DNA of 64,000 nucleotides from Hyphomicrobiales bacterium (GCA_900470155.1 UBZT01000014.1:124001-188000); one strand, 5' to 3'; counted from the stretch's first letter, positions 16,975 to 26,486 are shown. Notes: generated by a model from the sequence alone, not told the origin. Numbers and translations: made by a program.

Positions 16975-17016
16975 CCGGCGGCGCAATATTTGCGCCGCCG
17001 GTTTTCATTGTTTTTT
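16975..17016 (+). terminator. Strong intercistronic terminator between pstS and pstC
   Basis: A perfect 12-base stem CCGGCGGCGCAA/TTGCGCCGCCGG (16975-16986 and 16990-17001) with a TAT loop, followed by TTTT and a second T6 run at 17011-17016. It would end most transcripts after pstS and let some read through to pstCAB. It also argues against the early pstC start at 16990, which would fall inside the hairpin. Confidence 0.9.
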
Positions 17017-17049
17017 GACGATGTGAGATTTTCAGGGGATGTGGGCGAA

Positions 17050-18510
17050 ATGAGTGTGGGCATCATTATCCTTGTTATACTGGGACTTGCGGCGCTTGGC
17101 TTTGTTGTCGGCAGGCAGCGCGCTTTGTCTCTTTGGGCGCCCGGCAGCGCCAAGCTGCACTCCCTTCCTGGCTATTACGGCCAGATGGTTGCGCTGTTCA
17201 CTGCCGTACCAGCCCTGTTTCTGATGATCCTGTGGCTTTCGCTGCAGCCGACCTTCATCGAAGGGCGCATCAGCGACATGATCCCGCAAAGTGTGGTGCC
17301 GGAAGGTGGCGCGCACAGCCTCGTCATGTCCGATGTGCGCCGAATTGCCGGCGGATTGAATGCGGTCATCGCAAAGGGTGGGGTCGGCGAGAGTGAACTC
17401 GACGACGGACGTATCGATTTCAACAATATCCGCGCCCGTCTTGCGGAAGTCGGTGTCGCGCTGGGTGGCGATGTTCCGGTTGAGGTCTTCGAGGCCGCCA
17501 AGGCTTATCGGCAAAGCGCCAAGACCAGCAATATGGTCATGACCATCGCGGTCCTGGCGCTGGCCCTGATCATGGGCCCGCTTGCCTATCGCAGCATTCG
17601 CCCGGAACAGCGCGCCCGCAATCTGACCGAAGGTTTTGTCAAATGGGTGCTGATGGCGTCTTCCCTCGTCGCCATTCTGACCACGGTGGGCATCGTCGGC
17701 TCGCTGGTCTTCGAGACGATCAGCTTCTTCAAGATGTATCCATGGCAGGATTTCTTCTTCTCCACGGTCTGGAACCCGCAGTTCCGCGGCGGCTCCGATC
17801 TCGGGATTCTGCCCTTGCTGTGGGGTACGATGTATGTGTCGGTCATTTCGCTGATCGTCGCCGTGCCGCTCGGCCTGATGATTGCCGTCTTCCTCTCCGA
17901 ATATGCAGGCCCGCGGACACGCAGCATCGTCAAGCCGGCCATCGAGGTTCTCGCCGGCATTCCGACCATCGTCTACGGTCTGTTCGCACTGGTTACGGTT
18001 GGCCCGTTCCTGCGCGATTGGTTTGCCGAGCCGCTCGGCCTTGGCACCTCCTCCTCCTCGGTTCTGACGGCCGGTCTGGTCATGGGTATCATGATCATCC
18101 CCTTCGTCAGTTCCCTGTCGGATGACATCATCAACGCTGTCCCGCAGGCCCTGCGCGACGGTTCCTACGGCCTCGGTGCGACGCAGTCGGAAACCATCAA
18201 GCTGGTCGTCCTGCCGGCGGCACTTCCCGGCATCGTCGGTGCCGTGCTGCTCGCCGCCAGCCGCGCGATCGGCGAAACCATGATCGTGGTGCTGGGTGCG
18301 GGTGCCGCTGCCAAACTCGATCTCAATCCATTCGAAGCCATGACGACTGTCACCGTGAAGATCGTCAGCCAGCTGACCGGCGACACGGAATTTTCAAGTC
18401 CTGAAACGCTGGTGGCCTTTGCTCTCGGCTTGACCCTCTTCGTGATCACGCTCGGGCTGAACGTGATGGCCCTCTATATCGTGCGCAAATACCGGGAGCA
18501 GTACGAATGA
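17050..18510 (+). CDS. pstC: Phosphate ABC transporter, permease PstC
   Basis: 486 residues from the ATG at 17050, starting with a hydrophobic helix (MSVGIIILVILGLAALGFVVG). An N-terminal pair of helices and a periplasmic stretch of about 100 residues precede the binding-protein-dependent permease core, whose EAA loop reads DGSYGLGATQSETIKLVVLPAALPGI. This long form is typical of alphaproteobacteria. With PstA it forms the inner-membrane channel. It overlaps pstA by 4 bases (ATGA), so the two are translationally coupled. Confidence 0.95.
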   Translation: MSVGIIILVILGLAALGFVVGRQRALSLWAPGSAKLHSLPGYYGQMVALFTAVPALFLMILWLSLQPTFIEGRISDMIPQSVVPEGGAHSLVMSDVRRIAGGLNAVIAKGGVGESELDDGRIDFNNIRARLAEVGVALGGDVPVEVFEAAKAYRQSAKTSNMVMTIAVLALALIMGPLAYRSIRPEQRARNLTEGFVKWVLMASSLVAILTTVGIVGSLVFETISFFKMYPWQDFFFSTVWNPQFRGGSDLGILPLLWGTMYVSVISLIVAVPLGLMIAVFLSEYAGPRTRSIVKPAIEVLAGIPTIVYGLFALVTVGPFLRDWFAEPLGLGTSSSSVLTAGLVMGIMIIPFVSSLSDDIINAVPQALRDGSYGLGATQSETIKLVVLPAALPGIVGAVLLAASRAIGETMIVVLGAGAAAKLDLNPFEAMTTVTVKIVSQLTGDTEFSSPETLVAFALGLTLFVITLGLNVMALYIVRKYREQYE

Positions 18511-19862
18511 CCGACATCTCCGTGTTCAGCAACACCGCCGTTCCGCCGCAAGGCAAGTCGCTGCTTGCCCCCGATGATCGCACCCGCCGCCGCAATGCTG
18601 CAGAGGTACGGTTCCGCCTGATGGGCAAGATCGCCGTATGCATCGGCATGCTGGCTCTTGTTGGCCTGCTTGTGTCGATCCTGTCGAATGGCGCATCGGC
18701 CTTCCGCCAGACCTACATCTCGCTCGATGTCTATCTGGACCCCGCTCGCCTGGACAAGGCCGGCGACCGGAACCCGGAAAACATCGCCAAGGCCTCGACA
18801 TTCGCTTATGTGCCGCTGATCGAGCAGGCACTCAGCGAGGTGATGGCGGCCAAGGGCATCGCCGTCGACACCATGAATGCAAAGGCTGCTGCCGAGCTGA
18901 TTTCCAAGGAGGCACCGGCCGATCTGCGTCGGTTTGTTCTGGCCGATCCTTCGGTCATCGGAGGCACGCACTCCTTCGACTTTCTGGCGGCCGGTCGCAT
19001 CGACGGCTTCTACAAGGGGCGCGTGACCATGGAAAGCGCGGCCCTCGATCGCAATACCTCACCCGAACAGCTCATGCTGGCGGACAAGCTCAAGGAAGCC
19101 GGCATTCTGACGACACGCTTCAACTGGGCCTTCTTTACCGCACCGGATGCGTCCGATACGCGTCCGGAAGCGGCTGGCTTGGGCATTGCCATCATCGGCT
19201 CCGTCTACATGATGCTGATTGTCGTTTGCCTGTCGCTCCCTCTGGGCGTCGCGGCATCGATCTATCTCGAAGAATTCGCCCCGCAGAACCACTTTACCGA
19301 CCTGATCGAGGTCAATATTGCCAACCTGGCTGCTGTACCTTCGATCGTGTTCGGTATCCTCGGTCTCGCGGTGCTGATCAATTTCTTCGGCCTTCCCCAG
19401 TCGGCTCCGATCGTGGGTGGTCTGGTGCTGACCCTGATGACGCTGCCGACGATCATCATCGCCACCCGCGCTGCCTTCAAGGCCGTGCCGCCGTCGATCC
19501 GCGACGCCGCCCTCGGCGTCGGCGCCTCCAAGATGCAGTCCATCTTCCACCACGTTCTGCCTCTGGCGATGCCCGGCATTCTGACCGGCACGATCATTGG
19601 CCTTGCCCGTGCACTCGGCGAAACCGCACCGCTGTTGCTCATCGGCATGGTGGCATTCGTCCGCGAGTTTCCTGCCGGTCCTCCGGAAGGTCTGTTCAAC
19701 CCGGCCTCAGCCCTGCCTGTTCAGGTCTATAACTGGACCCAGCGCGGCGACCCGGCCTTTGTCGAGCGTGCATCCGGTGCGATCATCGTTCTGCTGGTTT
19801 TTCTGATCATGATGAACCTAATTGCAATCATTCTTCGCCGCCGCTTCGAGCGTCGTTGGTAA
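18507..19862 (+). CDS. pstA: Phosphate ABC transporter, permease PstA
   Basis: 451 residues, longer than the E. coli protein (about 296) because of an N-terminal cytoplasmic segment and a large periplasmic insertion of roughly 170 residues between the first helix (about 45-65) and the permease core. The core EAA loop reads [27 protein letters not shown]. It pairs with PstC. The start ATG overlaps the pstC stop. The pstB ribosome site AAAAGGAG follows immediately after its stop codon. The long insertions in both permeases are normal for rhizobia. Confidence 0.95.
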   Translation: MTDISVFSNTAVPPQGKSLLAPDDRTRRRNAAEVRFRLMGKIAVCIGMLALVGLLVSILSNGASAFRQTYISLDVYLDPARLDKAGDRNPENIAKASTFAYVPLIEQALSEVMAAKGIAVDTMNAKAAAELISKEAPADLRRFVLADPSVIGGTHSFDFLAAGRIDGFYKGRVTMESAALDRNTSPEQLMLADKLKEAGILTTRFNWAFFTAPDASDTRPEAAGLGIAIIGSVYMMLIVVCLSLPLGVAASIYLEEFAPQNHFTDLIEVNIANLAAVPSIVFGILGLAVLINFFGLPQSAPIVGGLVLTLMTLPTIIIATRAAFKAVPPSIRDAALGVGASKMQSIFHHVLPLAMPGILTGTIIGLARALGETAPLLLIGMVAFVREFPAGPPEGLFNPASALPVQVYNWTQRGDPAFVERASGAIIVLLVFLIMMNLIAIILRRRFERRW

Positions 19863-19875
19863 AAGGAGCGTAGAG

Positions 19876-20691
19876 ATGAACAACATGTCCACGAGCAACA
19901 TAACAACGACGCCGACGAAGGCTTCCACCATGAACGAAACCAAGATTTCCGCCCGCGACGTTCAGGTCTATTATGGCGACAAGCACGCCATCATCGATGT
20001 GAATATCGAAATCCGCCCGCGCACCGTGACCGCCTTCATCGGCCCGTCAGGCTGCGGCAAGTCGACTTTCCTGCGCTGCATCAACCGCATGAATGACACG
20101 ATCGCGAGCTGCCGTGTCGAAGGGCATATCTCGATCGACGGCGAAAACATCTACGATCCCAAGGTTGACCCGGTGCAGTTGCGCGCCAAGGTCGGCATGG
20201 TGTTCCAGAAGCCGAACCCATTCCCGAAGTCGATCTATGAAAACGTTGCCTACGGCCCGCGTATCCACGGCCTGGCGCGTTCCAAGGCCGATCTTGACGA
20301 ACTGGTGACGTCTGCCCTGCAGAAGGCCGGCCTCTGGAACGAGGTCAAGGATCGTCTCGACAGCCCAGGTACGGGCCTGTCCGGCGGCCAGCAGCAGCGC
20401 CTGTGCATTGCCCGTGCGGTGGCGGTCAGCCCCGAAGTCATCTTGATGGACGAGCCCTGTTCGGCGCTCGATCCGATCGCGACGGCCAAGGTTGAAGAAC
20501 TCATCCACGAACTGCGGACCAACTTCACCATCGTCATCGTCACGCACTCGATGCAGCAGGCTGCCCGCGTCTCGCAGCGCACAGCCATGTTCCATCTGGG
20601 CAATCTGGTGGAAGAGAACGATACGGACAAGATGTTCACCAATCCAGACGATCAGCGCACGCAGGACTACATCATGGGTCGCTTCGGCTGA
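19876..20691 (+). CDS. pstB: Phosphate ABC transporter, ATP-binding protein
   Basis: 271 residues. Walker A is GPSGCGKST, the ABC signature is [14 protein letters not shown], Walker B is [13 protein letters not shown], and the switch His lies in [12 protein letters not shown]. It energises phosphate uptake from the cytoplasmic face. Starts at the ATG at 19876 after AAGGAGCG; an upstream frame overlapping pstA is not used. The first 25 residues are a low-complexity Thr/Ser-rich extension before the conserved [16 protein letters not shown]. It is 46 bases from phoU, in the same operon. Confidence 0.97.
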   Translation: MNNMSTSNITTTPTKASTMNETKISARDVQVYYGDKHAIIDVNIEIRPRTVTAFIGPSGCGKSTFLRCINRMNDTIASCRVEGHISIDGENIYDPKVDPVQLRAKVGMVFQKPNPFPKSIYENVAYGPRIHGLARSKADLDELVTSALQKAGLWNEVKDRLDSPGTGLSGGQQQRLCIARAVAVSPEVILMDEPCSALDPIATAKVEELIHELRTNFTIVIVTHSMQQAARVSQRTAMFHLGNLVEENDTDKMFTNPDDQRTQDYIMGRFG

Positions 20692-20737
20692 TCCGCTGTT
20701 ACCCTTGCAGTCGTTTCTCTTATTAGGAAGCTAAAAC

Positions 20738-21451
20738 ATGTCTTCTTCCCATATTTTGTCGGCCTTTGACGACGAGCTGAAATACTTGATGCGCCGCATC
20801 TCCGAGATGGGCGGCATGGCGGAACAGATGGTCGCCGAAAGCGTCCGTGCGCTGGTCAATACCGATGGCGCACTCGCCCAGAAGGTCATCTCCGACGACG
20901 TGATCATGGATGCCACCGAACGCGAAATCGGCGACAAGGCGATCGTCATGATTGCCCGCCGTCAGCCGGTCGCCGCCGACCTTCGCGAAATCATCGGCGC
21001 GCTGCGCATTGCCAGCGATCTCGAGCGTGTCGGCGATCTCGGCAAGAGCAATTGCAAGCGCGTCATGGCGGTTCAGAGCTCGGGCATCCCTCGCAAGCTC
21101 GCCCGCGGCATCGAACATCTCTCCGACCTGGCGCTCGCCCAGCTCAAGGAAGTGCTCGACGTCTACACGACCCGTTCGGCGGAAAAGGCTAAATCGATCC
21201 GCGACCGCGATGAAGAGATCGACTCCATGTACACCTCGCTGTTCCGCGAGCTCTTGACCTACATGATGGAAGATCCACGCAACATCACCAGCTGCACGCA
21301 TCTTCTCTTCTGCGCCAAGAACATCGAACGTATCGGTGACCACGCGACTAACATCGCCGAGACAATCTACTACATGACGACTGGTGCCCAGCCCGAGGGC
21401 GAGCGTCCGAAGGAAGACCTGACGTCCTCCGTCGGCGCGATCAACGAGTAA
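20738..21451 (+). CDS. phoU: Phosphate transport system regulator PhoU
   Basis: 237 residues made of two three-helix bundles, each with the metal-binding E/D-x-x-x-D-type motifs (for example RVGDLGKSNCKR and NIERIGDHATNIAE). PhoU links the Pst transporter to PhoR, keeping the kinase off when phosphate is plentiful. An AGGAAG sequence precedes the ATG. It lies between pstB and phoB, with only 27 bases to phoB, so it is part of one transcriptional unit. Confidence 0.97.
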   Translation: MSSSHILSAFDDELKYLMRRISEMGGMAEQMVAESVRALVNTDGALAQKVISDDVIMDATEREIGDKAIVMIARRQPVAADLREIIGALRIASDLERVGDLGKSNCKRVMAVQSSGIPRKLARGIEHLSDLALAQLKEVLDVYTTRSAEKAKSIRDRDEEIDSMYTSLFRELLTYMMEDPRNITSCTHLLFCAKNIERIGDHATNIAETIYYMTTGAQPEGERPKEDLTSSVGAINE

Positions 21452-21478
21452 GCCGTCACAAATGGGGTTTTGCCTTCC

Positions 21479-22162
21479 ATGCTGCCGAAAATAGCTGTCG
21501 TAGAGGATGAGGAGGCGTTGAGCGTCCTCCTCCGCTACAATCTCGAAGCCGAAGGCTACGAGGTCGAGACCATTCTGCGTGGAGACGAAGCCGAGCTTCG
21601 TCTCCAGGAGCGCGTGCCGGACCTGCTGATCCTCGACTGGATGCTGCCGGGCGTTTCAGGCATCGAATTGTGCCGGCGCCTGCGCATGCGCCCTGAAACC
21701 GAGCGTCTGCCGATCATCATGCTGACGGCGCGTGGCGAAGAGAGCGAGCGCGTCCGGGGCCTGGCGACTGGTGCCGACGATTATGTCGTCAAGCCGTTCT
21801 CGACGCCGGAGCTGATGGCGCGTGTGAAGGCGATGTTGCGCCGTGCTAAGCCCGAGGTTCTGTCGAGCGTGCTGCGTTGCGGTGATATCGAACTGGATCG
21901 TGAGACCCACCGTGTCCATCGCAAGAGCCGCGAAGTGCGCCTCGGGCCGACGGAATTCCGGCTGCTCGAGTTTCTCATGGCTTCGCCCAGTCGCGTTTTT
22001 TCCCGCTCGCAGTTGCTCGACGGCGTCTGGGGCCATGACATCTATGTCGACGAACGCACGGTCGATGTGCATGTAGGGCGCCTGCGCAAGGCGTTGAACT
22101 TTTCCAACATGCAGGATGTCATCCGCACCGTCCGCGGTGCGGGCTATTCCATGGAAGTCTGA
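21479..22162 (+). CDS. phoB: Phosphate regulon response regulator PhoB
   Basis: 227 residues. The receiver domain shows VEDEEAL, phosphoacceptor Asp53 (ILDWMLPG) and the conserved Lys in VVKPFSTPEL. The C-terminal winged helix of the OmpR/PhoB class ends with ERTVDVHVGRLRKAL and VRGAGYSMEV. It binds PHO boxes such as the three-unit site before pstS. An ATG at 21479 gives the family length; a TTG three codons earlier is less likely. A bidirectional terminator separates it from gcrA. Confidence 0.97.
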   Translation: MLPKIAVVEDEEALSVLLRYNLEAEGYEVETILRGDEAELRLQERVPDLLILDWMLPGVSGIELCRRLRMRPETERLPIIMLTARGEESERVRGLATGADDYVVKPFSTPELMARVKAMLRRAKPEVLSSVLRCGDIELDRETHRVHRKSREVRLGPTEFRLLEFLMASPSRVFSRSQLLDGVWGHDIYVDERTVDVHVGRLRKALNFSNMQDVIRTVRGAGYSMEV

Positions 22163-22188
22163 ACCCTCGGCAGGATACAGCGCGCAAT

Positions 22189-22217
22189 AAAAAACGGGCC
22201 CAGCGGCCCGTTTTTTT
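22189..22217. terminator. Bidirectional intrinsic terminator between phoB and gcrA
   Basis: An A6 run (22189-22194), a 6-base stem CGGGCC/GGCCCG with loop CAGC, and a T7 run (22211-22217). Both convergent genes, phoB on the plus strand and gcrA on the minus strand, end into it, and each strand has a U-run. Confidence 0.92.
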
Positions 22218-22241
22218 GTATCTGGCGTTTGCCGTCGGCCC

Positions 22242-22775
22242 TTAGCGGGCCGCCCGACGCCGCTCGCTCACCGGCTGGTAGGCCATCTTGGCATGGTAGC
22301 CGCAATACGGCGACGCATCGTTGATTTCGCAGCCGCAGAAGTGGAAATCGTCCTTCATCGGATCGCCGATCGGCCATTTGCATGTACGCTCGGTCAGTTC
22401 CGTCAGTGCCAGGCGACGTGAGATCGGCACCACGACATTCGACGGACGCGAGACTTCGACCTCTTCGAAGATATCGACTTCGACCTCTTCTTTCAGCATG
22501 TTGCCGCCAGCTGCGCGGGTCACCGTGCGGGTCGTCGTTGCGGTGCGGCCCTGGAATGCCGCTGGACGCTGGGTTGCCGGCGCCGGACGTTTCGCGGCGC
22601 GGGTTGCCGATGTGCTTCCGCCGGCCTTGGCGCGACCTGGCAGGTTCAGCCGGTGTACCTTGCCGATAACCGCATTGCGGCTTACGCCGCCCAGTTGTGC
22701 TGCGATCTGGCTCGCGCTCAAGCCTTCGGCCCAGAGGCGCTTTAGTCTCTCAACGCGTTCATCAGTCCAGTTCAT
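22242..22775 (-). CDS. gcrA: Cell-cycle transcription regulator GcrA
   Basis: 177 residues. The N-terminal helix-turn-helix (MNWTDERVERLKRLWAEGLS, SRNAVIGKVHRLNLPGR) is the conserved DNA-binding domain; a low-complexity Ala/Thr linker follows; and the C-terminal Cys-containing region (CKWPIGDP, FCGCEIND, YCGYHAKMAY) is the sigma-70-interacting part. GcrA works with RNA polymerase at promoters carrying methylated GANTC sites and sets the timing of cell-cycle genes in alphaproteobacteria. Its own upstream region has five GANTC sites within 76 bases and a near-CtrA motif, suggesting feedback in the same circuit. Confidence 0.97.
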   Translation of the reverse strand: MNWTDERVERLKRLWAEGLSASQIAAQLGGVSRNAVIGKVHRLNLPGRAKAGGSTSATRAAKRPAPATQRPAAFQGRTATTTRTVTRAAGGNMLKEEVEVDIFEEVEVSRPSNVVVPISRRLALTELTERTCKWPIGDPMKDDFHFCGCEINDASPYCGYHAKMAYQPVSERRRAAR

Positions 22776-22893
22776 GCTGTAATTCTCCGCCGCTCGCGTG
22801 TGTGATGGCAGAATCCCTCACCGTTGCTTCGAACGAATTCGAAACAAAAACCGCCTCGTTACTGTCGGTGACTATTTCCGCCGCATTGCTCAA

Positions 22894-22908
22894 TTTATTG
22901 AATGTTAA
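22894..22908. promoter_or_regulatory. CtrA-like half-palindromic site
   Basis: TTTA (22894-22897), 7 bases, then TTAA (22905-22908) followed by CC: one mismatch from the CtrA consensus TTAA-N7-TTAA. It is 119-133 bases before the gcrA start. gcrA is a known CtrA target in Caulobacter; use of this site here is inference. Confidence 0.4.
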
Positions 22909-22922
22909 CCTACTGGTCGGGT

Positions 22923-22998
22923 GACTCTGTGACAAGAGTCGGGAGAATCATCTGGAATCGATTTCCCGGTTTTCCCCAACTTGCTTCCCGAGTGAGTC
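22923..22998. promoter_or_regulatory. Cluster of five GANTC (CcrM) methylation sites
   Basis: GACTC 22923-22927, GAGTC 22936-22940, GAATC 22945-22949, GAATC 22955-22959 and GAGTC 22994-22998. Chance alone would give about one GANTC per 256 bases. CcrM methylates the A of GANTC in alphaproteobacteria, and GcrA acts preferentially at methylated sites. Confidence 0.7.
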
Positions 22999-23088
22999 AA
23001 GTCTGCAACACTCATAATTGGACCCGGCGCCATGGCGTCCGGTGGTCGCGGCAAATGCCCGGAAGCCCTCATTTTCCAGTAAGTTTCG

Positions 23089-23117
23089 TTGACATTGCTG
23101 GGTTAAATGCCGATAGT
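23089..23117 (+). promoter_or_regulatory. Probable argD promoter
   Basis: Perfect -35 TTGACA (23089-23094), 17-base spacer and -10 GATAGT (23112-23117; 4 of 6 to consensus). Transcription would start near 23124, at the base of the GCCGCC/GGCGGC hairpin (23124-23139), giving an mRNA with a 5' stem-loop about 70 bases before the argD ATG. Confidence 0.55.
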
Positions 23118-23211
23118 GCCCCCGCCGCCGCAAGGCGGCATTTTTAATTTTTGACCTGCCCACGGTTGTTCTGTCGCCGCTGAACGCCGCCAATCAAGGA
23201 TGATGACAGCC

Positions 23212-24408
23212 ATGACCAAAGCGACGCCGCTTTATCAGACCTACAATCGGGCGCCACTGCGTTTCGAGCGAGGCGAGGGCGTCTGGCTTGTTACCGAGAG
23301 CGGAGAACGCTACCTGGATTTTGCCGCTGGCGTTGCCGTCAACTCTCTCGGTCATGCCCATCCGCATCTGGTCGAAGCGTTGAAGGCGCAAGCCGAAAAG
23401 CTCTGGCACGTCTCCAATCTCTATGATGTGCCTGGCCAGGAAACGCTCGGCCGGCGCCTGACCGAAGCCACCTTTGCCGATCGTGTCTTCTTCACCAATT
23501 CCGGTGCCGAAGCGCTGGAATGTGCGATCAAGACCGCGCGCCGCTATCATTTCACCAAGGGTCATCCGGAAAAATTCCACATCATCACCATGGAAGGCGC
23601 CTTCCACGGCCGCACCATCGCGACGATCGCTGCCGGCGGCCAGGAAAAATATCTTGAAGGTTTCGGCCCCAAGGCGCCGGGCTTCGATCAGGTGCCGTTC
23701 GGTGACATCGACGCCGTCAAGGCGACCATCTCGGATGCCACGGCTGCCATCCTTGTCGAGCCGGTTCAGGGCGAGGGCGGCATCCGCGCCATCCCCGTCG
23801 AGATGCTGCGCGAACTGCGCGCCATTTGTGACGAGCATGATCTGCTGCTGATCCTCGATGAAGTGCAGTCCGGCGTCGGCCGGACCGGAAAGTTCTTTGC
23901 CCATGAATGGGCGGGCATCACGCCGGACATCATGGCAGTTGCCAAGGGCATCGGCGGCGGCTTTCCGCTTGGCGCCTGCCTCGCCACAGAAGAGGCCTCC
24001 ATTGGCATGAAGGCGGGCACCCATGGCTCGACCTATGGCGGCAATCCGCTCGCCATGGCGGTCGGAAATGCCGTACTCGATGTCGTGCTGGCCGATGGTT
24101 TCCTCGATCAGGTGCGTGATGTAGCACTCGTCTTCCGCCAGGGGCTTGCCTCGCTGCAGGATCGTTTCCCCGATGTCATCGCGGAAATCCGCGGCGAAGG
24201 CCTGATGCTCGGCATCAAGGCAAAGGGACCGAATACCGACCTGCTGATGGCGATGCGTGACCAGCATCTTCTCGGCGTGCCGGCAGGCGACAATGTCATC
24301 CGTCTTCTGCCACCGCTCGTCACGACGGCTGAGGAAGCACGCGACGGCCTGCGTCGCATCGAGCTTGCGGCAGAGAAGGTCCGCGAAAAGGCCGCAGCAA
24401 TCGCTTAA
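23212..24408 (+). CDS. argD: Acetylornithine aminotransferase
   Basis: 398 residues; a class-III PLP aminotransferase converting N-acetylglutamate semialdehyde to N-acetylornithine in arginine synthesis. The PLP lysine is in [12 protein letters not shown], the cofactor Asp region is [20 protein letters not shown], and [16 protein letters not shown] binds the phosphate. Three ATGs lie near the start; AAGGA at 23197-23201 fits only the last, at 23212. It is 25 bases from argF, forming an argDF operon that ends in a terminator before hslO. Confidence 0.95.
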   Translation: MTKATPLYQTYNRAPLRFERGEGVWLVTESGERYLDFAAGVAVNSLGHAHPHLVEALKAQAEKLWHVSNLYDVPGQETLGRRLTEATFADRVFFTNSGAEALECAIKTARRYHFTKGHPEKFHIITMEGAFHGRTIATIAAGGQEKYLEGFGPKAPGFDQVPFGDIDAVKATISDATAAILVEPVQGEGGIRAIPVEMLRELRAICDEHDLLLILDEVQSGVGRTGKFFAHEWAGITPDIMAVAKGIGGGFPLGACLATEEASIGMKAGTHGSTYGGNPLAMAVGNAVLDVVLADGFLDQVRDVALVFRQGLASLQDRFPDVIAEIRGEGLMLGIKAKGPNTDLLMAMRDQHLLGVPAGDNVIRLLPPLVTTAEEARDGLRRIELAAEKVREKAAAIA

Positions 24409-24433
24409 TATGCGCAGGGACAGGTAGACATTT

Positions 24434-25351
24434 ATGGCATCTCCAAAGCATTTCCTCGATCTTTCCGCGGTCTCCGCCGTCGACCTTCGCTCCATGATGG
24501 ACGATGCGCGCAGCCGCAAGCAGGCAACCAAGGCCGGCACGGCCGACAAGCCGCTGGCCGGCAAGATGCTGGCGATGATCTTCGAGAAGCCGTCCACCCG
24601 TACCCGCGTCTCCTTCGATGTCGGCATGCGCCAGCTCGGCGGCGAGACGCTGTTCCTCTCGGGCACCGAAATGCAGCTCGGCCGCGCCGAGACCATCGGC
24701 GACACCGCCAAGGTCCTGTCGCGTTACGTTGATGCGATCATGATCCGCACCACCGATCATTCCCGCCTGCTGGAAATGGCCGAACATGCCACTGTGCCTG
24801 TGATCAACGCACTGACGGATCTCACCCATCCTTGCCAGATCATGGCCGATATCCTGACCATCGAGGAACATCGCGGCCCGATCGCCGGCAAGACGCTCGC
24901 CTGGACCGGCGACGGCAACAATGTCCTTCACTCGCTGGTCGAAGGCGCTGCCCGTTTCGGCTACAAGATGAACATGGCCGTGCCGCTCGGCTCCGAGCCG
25001 GACGACAAGATCCTCAACTGGGCGCGCAACAATGGCGGCGAGATCATGCTGTGCCATGATGCCGATCGCGCCGTCGAAGGTGTCGATGCGGTCATCACCG
25101 ACACCTGGATCTCGATGAACCAGGAACACAAGGCGCGTGGCCACAATGTCTTCCAGCCCTTCCAGGTGAATGCGGCACTGATGAAGAAGGCCAACAGCGA
25201 GGCTCTGTTCCTGCATTGCCTTCCCGCCCATCGCGGCGAAGAAGTGACGGACGAGGTCATCGACGGTCCGCAGTCGGTCGTCTTCGACGAGGCGGAAAAC
25301 CGCCTGCATGCACAAAAGTCCATTCTCGCGTGGTGCCTCGGCGCCATCTAA
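24434..25351 (+). CDS. argF: Ornithine carbamoyltransferase
   Basis: 305 residues. The carbamoyl-phosphate site is STRTR, the second site is HPCQ, and the ornithine/Cys site is HCLPAHRG; all are intact. It makes citrulline from ornithine in arginine biosynthesis. The start ATG at 24434 follows an AGGGACAGG sequence. Its length and sequence match the anabolic enzyme of rhizobia. A GC hairpin (25363-25380) and then a T-tailed terminator lie between it and hslO. Confidence 0.97.
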   Translation: MASPKHFLDLSAVSAVDLRSMMDDARSRKQATKAGTADKPLAGKMLAMIFEKPSTRTRVSFDVGMRQLGGETLFLSGTEMQLGRAETIGDTAKVLSRYVDAIMIRTTDHSRLLEMAEHATVPVINALTDLTHPCQIMADILTIEEHRGPIAGKTLAWTGDGNNVLHSLVEGAARFGYKMNMAVPLGSEPDDKILNWARNNGGEIMLCHDADRAVEGVDAVITDTWISMNQEHKARGHNVFQPFQVNAALMKKANSEALFLHCLPAHRGEEVTDEVIDGPQSVVFDEAENRLHAQKSILAWCLGAI

Positions 25352-25423
25352 GGCCCTTGAGACGGGGCCATGCTGCCCCGCTTGACCTTTGACGGCGGCG
25401 ATACCATCTGAGCGCTTTCTCAT

Positions 25424-25448
25424 AGGGCCGTATCGGCTCTGCTTTTTT
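25424..25448 (+). terminator. Intrinsic terminator after argDF, in the hslO leader
   Basis: Stem AGGGCCG/CGGCTCT (25424-25430 and 25434-25440, one G-U pair) with a TAT loop, followed by GC and T6 (25443-25448). It ends only 27 bases before the hslO ATG, so it separates the two units; hslO then needs a promoter upstream of the hairpin with readthrough, or one overlapping it. Confidence 0.75.
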
Positions 25449-25475
25449 GCGCCGCCGGGCGCCAGGAGACCATTC

Positions 25476-26465
25476 ATGTCGAATAAACAAGCCGAGCTCG
25501 GCGAATTCGGTTTCGCCGGTGATGATCGTGTCGTGCCTTTCCAGGTCGAAGGTCTGGATGTGCGCGGCCGCGCCGTTCAGGTCGGTCCGCTGATCAATTC
25601 CATCCTTGATCGCCACTCCTATCCGCAGCCCGTTGCCCGCCTGCTGGCGGAGGCGATCGTGTTGACGGTGTTGATCGGTACATCGCTGAAGTTCGATGGC
25701 AAGTTCACCGTCCAGACCAAGGGAGACGGCCCGGTGGATCTGCTGGTCGCGGACTTCTCGACCCCGGAAAGCGTCCGCGCCTATGCGCGCTTCAACGAGG
25801 AAGCGCTGGCCGAGGCGGTGGCGGAGGGCCGGACCTCGCCGGAACAACTGCTCGGCAATGGTGTGCTCGCCTTCACCATTGATCAGGGCGCCTTCATGCA
25901 GCCCTATCAGGGCATCGTGCCGCTCGACGGCTCGTCGCTCGAAGATATCGCCGGTGTCTATTTCCGCCAGTCGGAACAGATCCCGACGCGCGTGCGCCTG
26001 GGCGCGGCCGAACTCTTCGACCGCGACGAGAACGGCAAGCCGCGCCGCACCTGGCGGGCAGGCGGCCTGATCGCGCAGTTCCTGCCCGAAGCGCCGGAAC
26101 GTATGCGAATGCCGGATCTGCACGGAGGCGATGGCGACGAACGCGATTTCGAGATTTCGCATGACGACGCCTGGGAAGAAGCCCGCATGTTGGTCGATAC
26201 GATCGATGCCGATGAACTCACCGACCCGCAGGTTGGCATCGAGCGCCTATTGTTCCGGCTCTTCCACGAGCGTGGCGTTCGCGCCTACGCCCCGCACGCC
26301 GTCTACGACCGCTGCAGCTGCTCGCGCGACAAAATCAAGGGCGTGTTGCAAGGCTTCTCAGCCGAGGAGATCGAAGCTAGCACCGAGGACGGCAAGATCA
26401 CCGTTAGCTGCGAGTTCTGCTCGAGCAGCTATCACTATGAACCGGCGGAAGTCGCTGCCGCTTGA
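25476..26465 (+). CDS. hslO: Redox-regulated chaperone Hsp33
   Basis: 329 residues. Hsp33 is a cytosolic holdase switched on by oxidation. The N-terminal substrate-binding domain (VQVGPLINSILDRHSYPQPVARLLAEA) is followed by the C-terminal zinc-redox switch with the paired motifs CSC (in DRCSCSRDK) and CEFC (VSCEFCSSSY), so all four cysteines are present. The open frame extends upstream, but AGGAGACC before the ATG at 25476 and the family N-terminus decide the start. The short distance to the argDF terminator is described with that feature. Confidence 0.95.
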   Translation: MSNKQAELGEFGFAGDDRVVPFQVEGLDVRGRAVQVGPLINSILDRHSYPQPVARLLAEAIVLTVLIGTSLKFDGKFTVQTKGDGPVDLLVADFSTPESVRAYARFNEEALAEAVAEGRTSPEQLLGNGVLAFTIDQGAFMQPYQGIVPLDGSSLEDIAGVYFRQSEQIPTRVRLGAAELFDRDENGKPRRTWRAGGLIAQFLPEAPERMRMPDLHGGDGDERDFEISHDDAWEEARMLVDTIDADELTDPQVGIERLLFRLFHERGVRAYAPHAVYDRCSCSRDKIKGVLQGFSAEEIEASTEDGKITVSCEFCSSSYHYEPAEVAAA

Positions 26466-26486
26466 TGGATGGGTGACGAATGGAAG

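Larger units (their letters stand above)
22776..23211. promoter_or_regulatory. gcrA/argD divergent control region
   Basis: 436 bases without a gene, between two genes reading apart. From left to right it holds: a TTTA-N7-TTAA element (22894-22908, one base from the CtrA consensus TTAA-N7-TTAA); GANTC sites at 22923, 22936, 22945, 22955 and 22994; a TTGACA-N17-GATAGT promoter towards argD (23089-23117); a 6-base GC stem with a GCAA loop and T-rich tail at 23124-23145; and the argD ribosome site. The gcrA promoter is not obvious by eye. Confidence 0.6.

Noticed and set aside
16990..17049. Earlier pstC start
   Set aside because: It lies inside the pstS terminator stem and would need translation initiation within a strong hairpin.
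23194..24711. 505-residue minus-strand frame across argD and argF
   Set aside because: Crosses two well-defined genes; composition is typical of antisense GC-skewed frames.
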